Shown one piece after another: positions 42,100 to 45,578 of a stretch of DNA of 45,578 nucleotides. Position numbers and translations under genes: made by a program. The DNA is from S143-63 sp964425855. Lineage in GTDB: Archaea > Thermoproteota > Thermoprotei_A > Sulfolobales > Acidilobaceae. The notes under the pieces are model-generated. The model had not been told where the DNA came from and searched no databases. It saw nothing but the letters and a program-made list of their open reading frames with translations. The stretch's first letter is position 1; each line of letters starts with the position of its first letter. The DNA is taken from positions 1-45,578 of the forward strand of contig CAYROE010000004.1 of assembly GCA_964425855.1 (NCBI GenBank), given 5' to 3'.

Positions 42100-42876
42100 A
42101 TGAGCAATCTTAGTGGTGGGTGCAGCAAGCTAGACCCGACTTGTGTACTTCTAGCAGGGTCAGGAATAGTTGTGTTAATGGCTATTATCTATGACGCCTT
42201 GATTCCATTCGCGCCGGCGGCGACTTCTATAGTTGCATTATCTATAGGGCTAGCATTGGTGCGTGGCATATATGAGAGGATAATCATAACACTCCTAGTA
42301 GCTCTTTCATGGACGGCTTCCATACTTCTGCCTGATTACGCTGTTTATGGCGTATCAATCGTATATTTAGCAACGATATACTCGTTAATTGTATCGGGCT
42401 CGGCGGCCGCGATTAGTGTTTTTGGAGCATCCATGGTCCCACTACTCGTTGGTCTTGGATGGAACAGTGAAGCGATTCTTGTTTCTTCAACGCTCTATAT
42501 AGTGTTAGCTGGCTTGATAGCATCATTGATAACAAATAACCTCCATCCGTTAGTTATAGTGGTGGCATCTCCACTTGTATTATTACTGGGGGATAACGCT
42601 GGCCTTGCTGCATCTACTATAGCGTTTATGACTGTTATCTCTGTAAGTGGAACTACAAGGAAAGTGGGATGTCCCTTTAGGATAGATTCAGGACTTGTAT
42701 TCATAGGATCCGTGATAGGCATATTTGCGGTTATCTCTCTTGTATTTCGAGAAGCAATGGGAGATCTACTGCCTTCTATTGGGCTCTGGGCTCTAAGCTA
42801 TCTCTTTCTTCTAGCAGGAGTCTTAGTACCCTCTTGGCCTCCTCAAACTTCTTCTTCTTTGGATGAGAGATCCTAA
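42100..42876 (+). CDS. Membrane protein of about 258 residues, operon partner of ctaB
   Basis: About 8 predicted helices of 18-22 residues, short loops, no recognisable motif. ATG 42100 is preceded by GGGTGAGGTC, which contains the ctaB stop. Co-translation with heme O synthase suggests a role in heme or oxidase assembly, but I see no CtaA signature. It overlaps the convergent moaA by 101 bp. Confidence 0.7.
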   Translation: MSNLSGGCSKLDPTCVLLAGSGIVVLMAIIYDALIPFAPAATSIVALSIGLALVRGIYERIIITLLVALSWTASILLPDYAVYGVSIVYLATIYSLIVSGSAAAISVFGASMVPLLVGLGWNSEAILVSSTLYIVLAGLIASLITNNLHPLVIVVASPLVLLLGDNAGLAASTIAFMTVISVSGTTRKVGCPFRIDSGLVFIGSVIGIFAVISLVFREAMGDLLPSIGLWALSYLFLLAGVLVPSWPPQTSSSLDERS

Positions 42877-43891
42877 GACTCTTGTGGTTTGATTTTGTTG
42901 GTATCATATAGTTGGGTGGGCTAGTCCTCGAACACATAAAATATGGTTTTCTCATTGCGACAAGGTCTATTATTTCCGATGCTACTTTAAGGATTTTTTC
43001 TTGTCTAGAATAATGTGGATTCTTCAAGGTTTCCGATATTGAGGGCCTCGGTCCTTTATAATTTAGGCATGGTGAAAGATCTCCAAATGGGCCAATTCTA
43101 ATCCTTGTACATCCGGCGCAAAATATTGGATTTCCGTATGGACGGACGATTTCTATTTTTTGTCCATTGGGCAGAACGTATAAAGGCCTATTATGTAGAT
43201 CTCGTATAGTCTTTTTCGCTCCTATTTTAAGTAGCTCTTTTTCTATCTTTAATAGTGGATAGTAATATTTGTTGAAGAATCTGGCGCCAAGACCCACTGG
43301 GTGTAGCTCGATCAGTTGTAGAATGGCATTATATTTTGATGCGAGTCTGGCGAGGTCAAAGACCTCATCGCTGTTTACACTGTTTAGAATCACGCTGTTT
43401 ATCTTTATACCGAATCCTGCATCGTACGCGGTTTGTAGTCCCTTTAGGGCCTGGTCTAGGCCTGGAACTCCAGTGATGAATCTATATCTCTCCGGTTTGA
43501 GACTATGTATAGAAATATTGACTCTTTCAAGACCAGCCTCTCTGAGCTTTTCTGCATATTTTGATAGAAAGTAGCCGTTAGTGGTCATACTTATTTCTGC
43601 ATTAGAGTATGCGGCTAGTGAGTATACGATTTCGACAATATCTGCTCTAAGTAGGGGTTCACCGCCTGTTAGCTTAATTTTTTTAATGCCTAAGAGCCTT
43701 GATGCCTCTGCAATTATCTCATAATGTTCAGGCCTTAACAACGGGCTCAGCGTGCCGGGCTTTGCTGGACCATTTAGGGGCTCTCCTTCTATATGGCAGA
43801 AAATGCATCTATAGTTGCATTCAGCTGTTACAGCTATTCTAATATTATCTAGTTGTCTCCCGTATGCGTCGGCTATTAGTAGTTCTTTCAT
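42776..43891 (-). CDS. moaA: GTP 3',8-cyclase MoaA (molybdenum cofactor synthesis)
   Basis: 371 residues. Radical-SAM cysteines Cys25, Cys29 and Cys32 (ECNYRCIFCH) and GGEPLLRADI are followed by MTTNGY and INSVILNSVNSDEV; C-terminal second cluster Cys258, Cys261 and Cys275 (FCAGCTRIRIGPFGDLSPC) bind GTP. With MoaC it makes cyclic pyranopterin phosphate. The C-terminal tail beyond residue 318 is basic (KSNHKSLRISHPKKKKFEEA) and lacks the GG ending of bacterial MoaA. The start follows an A+T-rich region next to the RNase P RNA gene, which has the same direction. Confidence 0.93.
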   Translation of the reverse strand: MKELLIADAYGRQLDNIRIAVTAECNYRCIFCHIEGEPLNGPAKPGTLSPLLRPEHYEIIAEASRLLGIKKIKLTGGEPLLRADIVEIVYSLAAYSNAEISMTTNGYFLSKYAEKLREAGLERVNISIHSLKPERYRFITGVPGLDQALKGLQTAYDAGFGIKINSVILNSVNSDEVFDLARLASKYNAILQLIELHPVGLGARFFNKYYYPLLKIEKELLKIGAKKTIRDLHNRPLYVLPNGQKIEIVRPYGNPIFCAGCTRIRIGPFGDLSPCLNYKGPRPSISETLKNPHYSRQEKILKVASEIIDLVAMRKPYFMCSRTSPPNYMIPTKSNHKSLRISHPKKKKFEEAKRVLRLLLEERDSLEPRAQ

Positions 43892-43977
43892 TTCTATAGT
43901 GTCCCCCGGAGACGATACTGTGTTACCACGTATTCGAGGGCTCCGAATCGTTATATCTGATCATATGTAAATAATAG

Positions 43978-44307
43978 GGAGAGCCGCGGCTATAACCCGC
44001 CTTCTGTACTACGGCGGCATCCGACTCAGCGGACACTATCCCGGGGCGTCGCACGGGGACTCATCGCCCCAGGATCCTTGCTCCTCCGGGGTCGGCCGTT
44101 TCAACGCATCTCCACGAATCCTCCGCTGGTTATCTGCCCTCCTGTTGCCAGGAGAGCCTCGCAGCATCATAGTCATCTTCGTGGAGCCGTGTCGTTTCTG
44201 TGCCGTTGCCACAGGTTTCACCTGTGCCCCTTGCGGGGCCCGGATCCCGTGGGGAGGGCGGAGTTTCCTCGGCCTTGGGTGGCCGTAGCCGCCAGCCGCG
44301 GCTCTCC
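43978..44307 (-). ncRNA. rnpB: RNase P RNA
   Basis: About 330 nt, catalytic RNA that matures tRNA 5' ends. Helix P1 is a perfect 14-bp pairing of GGAGAGCCGCGGCT (44307-44294) with AGCCGCGGCTCTCC (43991-43978). Conserved blocks on the minus strand: CR-I CCGAGGAAACTCC (about 44272-44260), CR-IV ACAGAAACG (about 44203-44193) and CR-V ACAGAAGGCGGGTTATAG (about 44008-43990), adjoining P1. The region is far more G+C-rich than its flanks. It includes a specificity-like domain between CR-I and CR-IV downstream. The direction matches archaeal type A RNAs. Confidence 0.95.
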
Positions 44308-44332
44308 ATTTCACTTACTCTTAAATTCGGCG

Positions 44333-45409
44333 TTATTTTACTATTCTAAACCCTATTATGAGAGAGGAGACGAATAATACGTAGGATCCTATCCCTAGGC
44401 CTGGCCATAATAATAGTGAGAGCACTATGAGTAGGTACGGTATTTGTGTAAATTTCTTCCTATGCTTTACCCTCAGGATAACCGGTAGCATCATTGGCCC
44501 GTGTATCATGAAGTGGAGTGCAATAAAGCCCATAGAATAAGCATGTACTAGGCAGAGAAGCGTACATCCACTATCCTTAAAGTATAGTATAGTATATGCA
44601 ACTATAATTGCTATCACGAGTACCACGTAGTAGTGTCCTGATATGAAGTACTTGGCTCCTTGGTAAGCCGGGTGATCTTTGTCTTTTATCGGAATACGAT
44701 GGGAGTATGAGGGGAGCCTGTAGAATCTGGCTGCTAGAGGATATATTAATAATGAAACGAGCGCTAGCGATAATCCAATCAAGTATTCTTGACCTAGTAC
44801 TAGTAACGACGATGCCTCGCTAAATACTAGGGCGAGTATTGAAGCGGGAATAATAGGCTCGTCTTTAAACGTGGAAGGAAGCGCGTGAACGGTGACGCTG
44901 AAAATTAATGGAACGGGATATGCTAGAATCAATCCCAATATGAGCTCGGAGAATTTTGGAGGAAATCCTTCAAGGAACCCGTAGAGTATCGCGAAGAACG
45001 TAGCAATGTATGTAAACGCTACCATGACTAAGCTTAGCTTCAGGCTGGACTTCCTCCTAGAAGCTATTCTAATAGATGAAAATGATGATAACAGGGATAC
45101 GGCTCCAAACCAAGCCAAGAAGATCTTGTATTCTAGCACTATACCGAGCACGGGCAGTACAACGAGGGGAACAGATGCGAGTAAGGTTACCGAAAGCAAG
45201 GAATCCCGCTTGTTATGAACAGCAGAGCCAATATATGCCAAGGCAACGCTATGAGGCAAAAGTAGTAGGGTGCCTAAACCAAGTACATACGCATGCCTAT
45301 GGGGGTAGCCAGCAGCTAGCAATATCAGTCCTAGGACTAGATATACAAACCCGGAAGCCACTCCAATCCTTGAAACAATCTTCACTATTTTTCTAACGTC
45401 GTCTAACAC
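44333..45409 (-). CDS. Multi-spanning membrane protein, weakly NnrS-like
   Basis: 358 residues, 10-11 predicted helices. Histidines sit in or beside helices: LLPHSVALAYIGSAVHNK, SVTVHALPSTF, ISGHYYVV and VHAYSMGFIALHFMIHGPMM. The last resembles the C-terminal HA..G....M region of NnrS-type heme proteins, but only weakly. The ctaB operon is 1.5 kb away. A heme-binding role is inference. Confidence 0.65.
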   Translation of the reverse strand: MLDDVRKIVKIVSRIGVASGFVYLVLGLILLAAGYPHRHAYVLGLGTLLLLPHSVALAYIGSAVHNKRDSLLSVTLLASVPLVVLPVLGIVLEYKIFLAWFGAVSLLSSFSSIRIASRRKSSLKLSLVMVAFTYIATFFAILYGFLEGFPPKFSELILGLILAYPVPLIFSVTVHALPSTFKDEPIIPASILALVFSEASSLLVLGQEYLIGLSLALVSLLIYPLAARFYRLPSYSHRIPIKDKDHPAYQGAKYFISGHYYVVLVIAIIVAYTILYFKDSGCTLLCLVHAYSMGFIALHFMIHGPMMLPVILRVKHRKKFTQIPYLLIVLSLLLWPGLGIGSYVLFVSSLIIGFRIVK

Positions 45410-45524
45410 TGCTCCATCAGCCAGAACAGACTTTAACTAGCTACAATTATTAAAACCCAAGACATATACAACCGAGAAATAAATTAATTCATAAACTACT
45501 GAAACTATAGAAAAGGGGAAGAAA

Positions 45525-45578
45525 GCGGCCGTCGTCTAGCCTGGACTAGGACGCCGGCCTCCCAAGCCGGCGATCCCG
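45525..45578 (+). tRNA. tRNA-Gly (anticodon CCC), truncated by window end
   Basis: Acceptor 5' strand GCGGCCG, D-arm GTC...GAC, anticodon stem CCGGC/GCCGG with loop CTCCCAA (anticodon CCC). The T-arm and 3' acceptor strand lie beyond 45578. Confidence 0.9.

Noticed and set aside
44036..44377. Overlapping ORFs on both strands
   Set aside because: They fall within RNase P RNA, whose helix P1 and CR-I, CR-IV and CR-V are clear; protein-like translation is an effect of high G+C.

Overview
The window is a stretch of chromosome from a hyperthermophilic crenarchaeon, most like Desulfurococcales/Thermoprotei. The support is archaeal lipid synthesis (GGGP synthase), TiaS, wybutosine enzymes, archaeal RNase P RNA, PriL, Hjc, SecG/Sec61-beta, CTP-type riboflavin kinase, an Elf1-like zinc ribbon, TATA-box promoters, many TTG/GTG starts, and a CCA-tailed tRNA with the acceptor GGGCCCG. 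I cannot name the genus from sequence alone. A run of exactly 100 N (5067-5166) marks a draft-assembly gap. I see no insertion sequence, integrase or CRISPR array; this is mostly core chromosome.

Layout. 1-7325 (minus): a complete peptide/oligosaccharide-type ABC importer, dppB-dppC-binding protein-dppD-dppF, with dppC broken by the N gap and dppF running off the left edge. 7477-11531 (plus): an unknown gene, a stand-alone Lrp/AsnC RAM domain, tiaS, then a repeat-dense intergenic region, a possible leaderless 31-codon ORF, rpiA and a SWIM zinc-finger gene. 11584-14787: secG, a MazG-like gene, the Elf1-GGGPS pair, ahcY, and a CAU-anticodon tRNA. 14975-24600: an unknown gene, a possible C/D-box sRNA, an eight-CBS-motif protein, a zinc ribbon, a VIT1/CCC1-like transporter, an M20 peptidase, a pyruvoyl AdoMet/arginine decarboxylase, a nucleoside-phosphorylase-like gene, the NfeD protease-stomatin pair and hjc. 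24649-33881: a PIN-ATPase-KH protein, an amidohydrolase-like protein lacking metal ligands, thiI, several unknown genes, trm5-taw3 and priL. 34068-45578: an MmgE/PrpD protein, a coiled-coil surface protein, ribK, a possible H/ACA sRNA, a CoA-disulfide-reductase-like flavoprotein, an amidohydrolase, a CitG-like gene, ctaB with a membrane partner, moaA, RNase P RNA, a multi-spanning membrane protein and a truncated tRNA-Gly(CCC).

How genes fit together. tRNA modification is over-represented: TiaS (agmatidine), thiI (s4U), trm5 and taw3 (m1G37/wybutosine). If the pyruvoyl decarboxylase is ArgDC, it makes the agmatine that TiaS uses, and the CAU tRNA may be the TiaS substrate, so all parts of the AUA-decoding pathway would lie within 12 kb. 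The most unusual DNA is at 9352-11445. There, three copies of an 18-22 bp palindrome (two inside genes, in the same reading frame) and four copies of a 23-bp repeat (two forming a 24-nt-arm inverted repeat over a promoter) surround rpiA. tiaS also has no ATG/GTG/TTG in any forward frame ahead of its conserved N-terminal motif.
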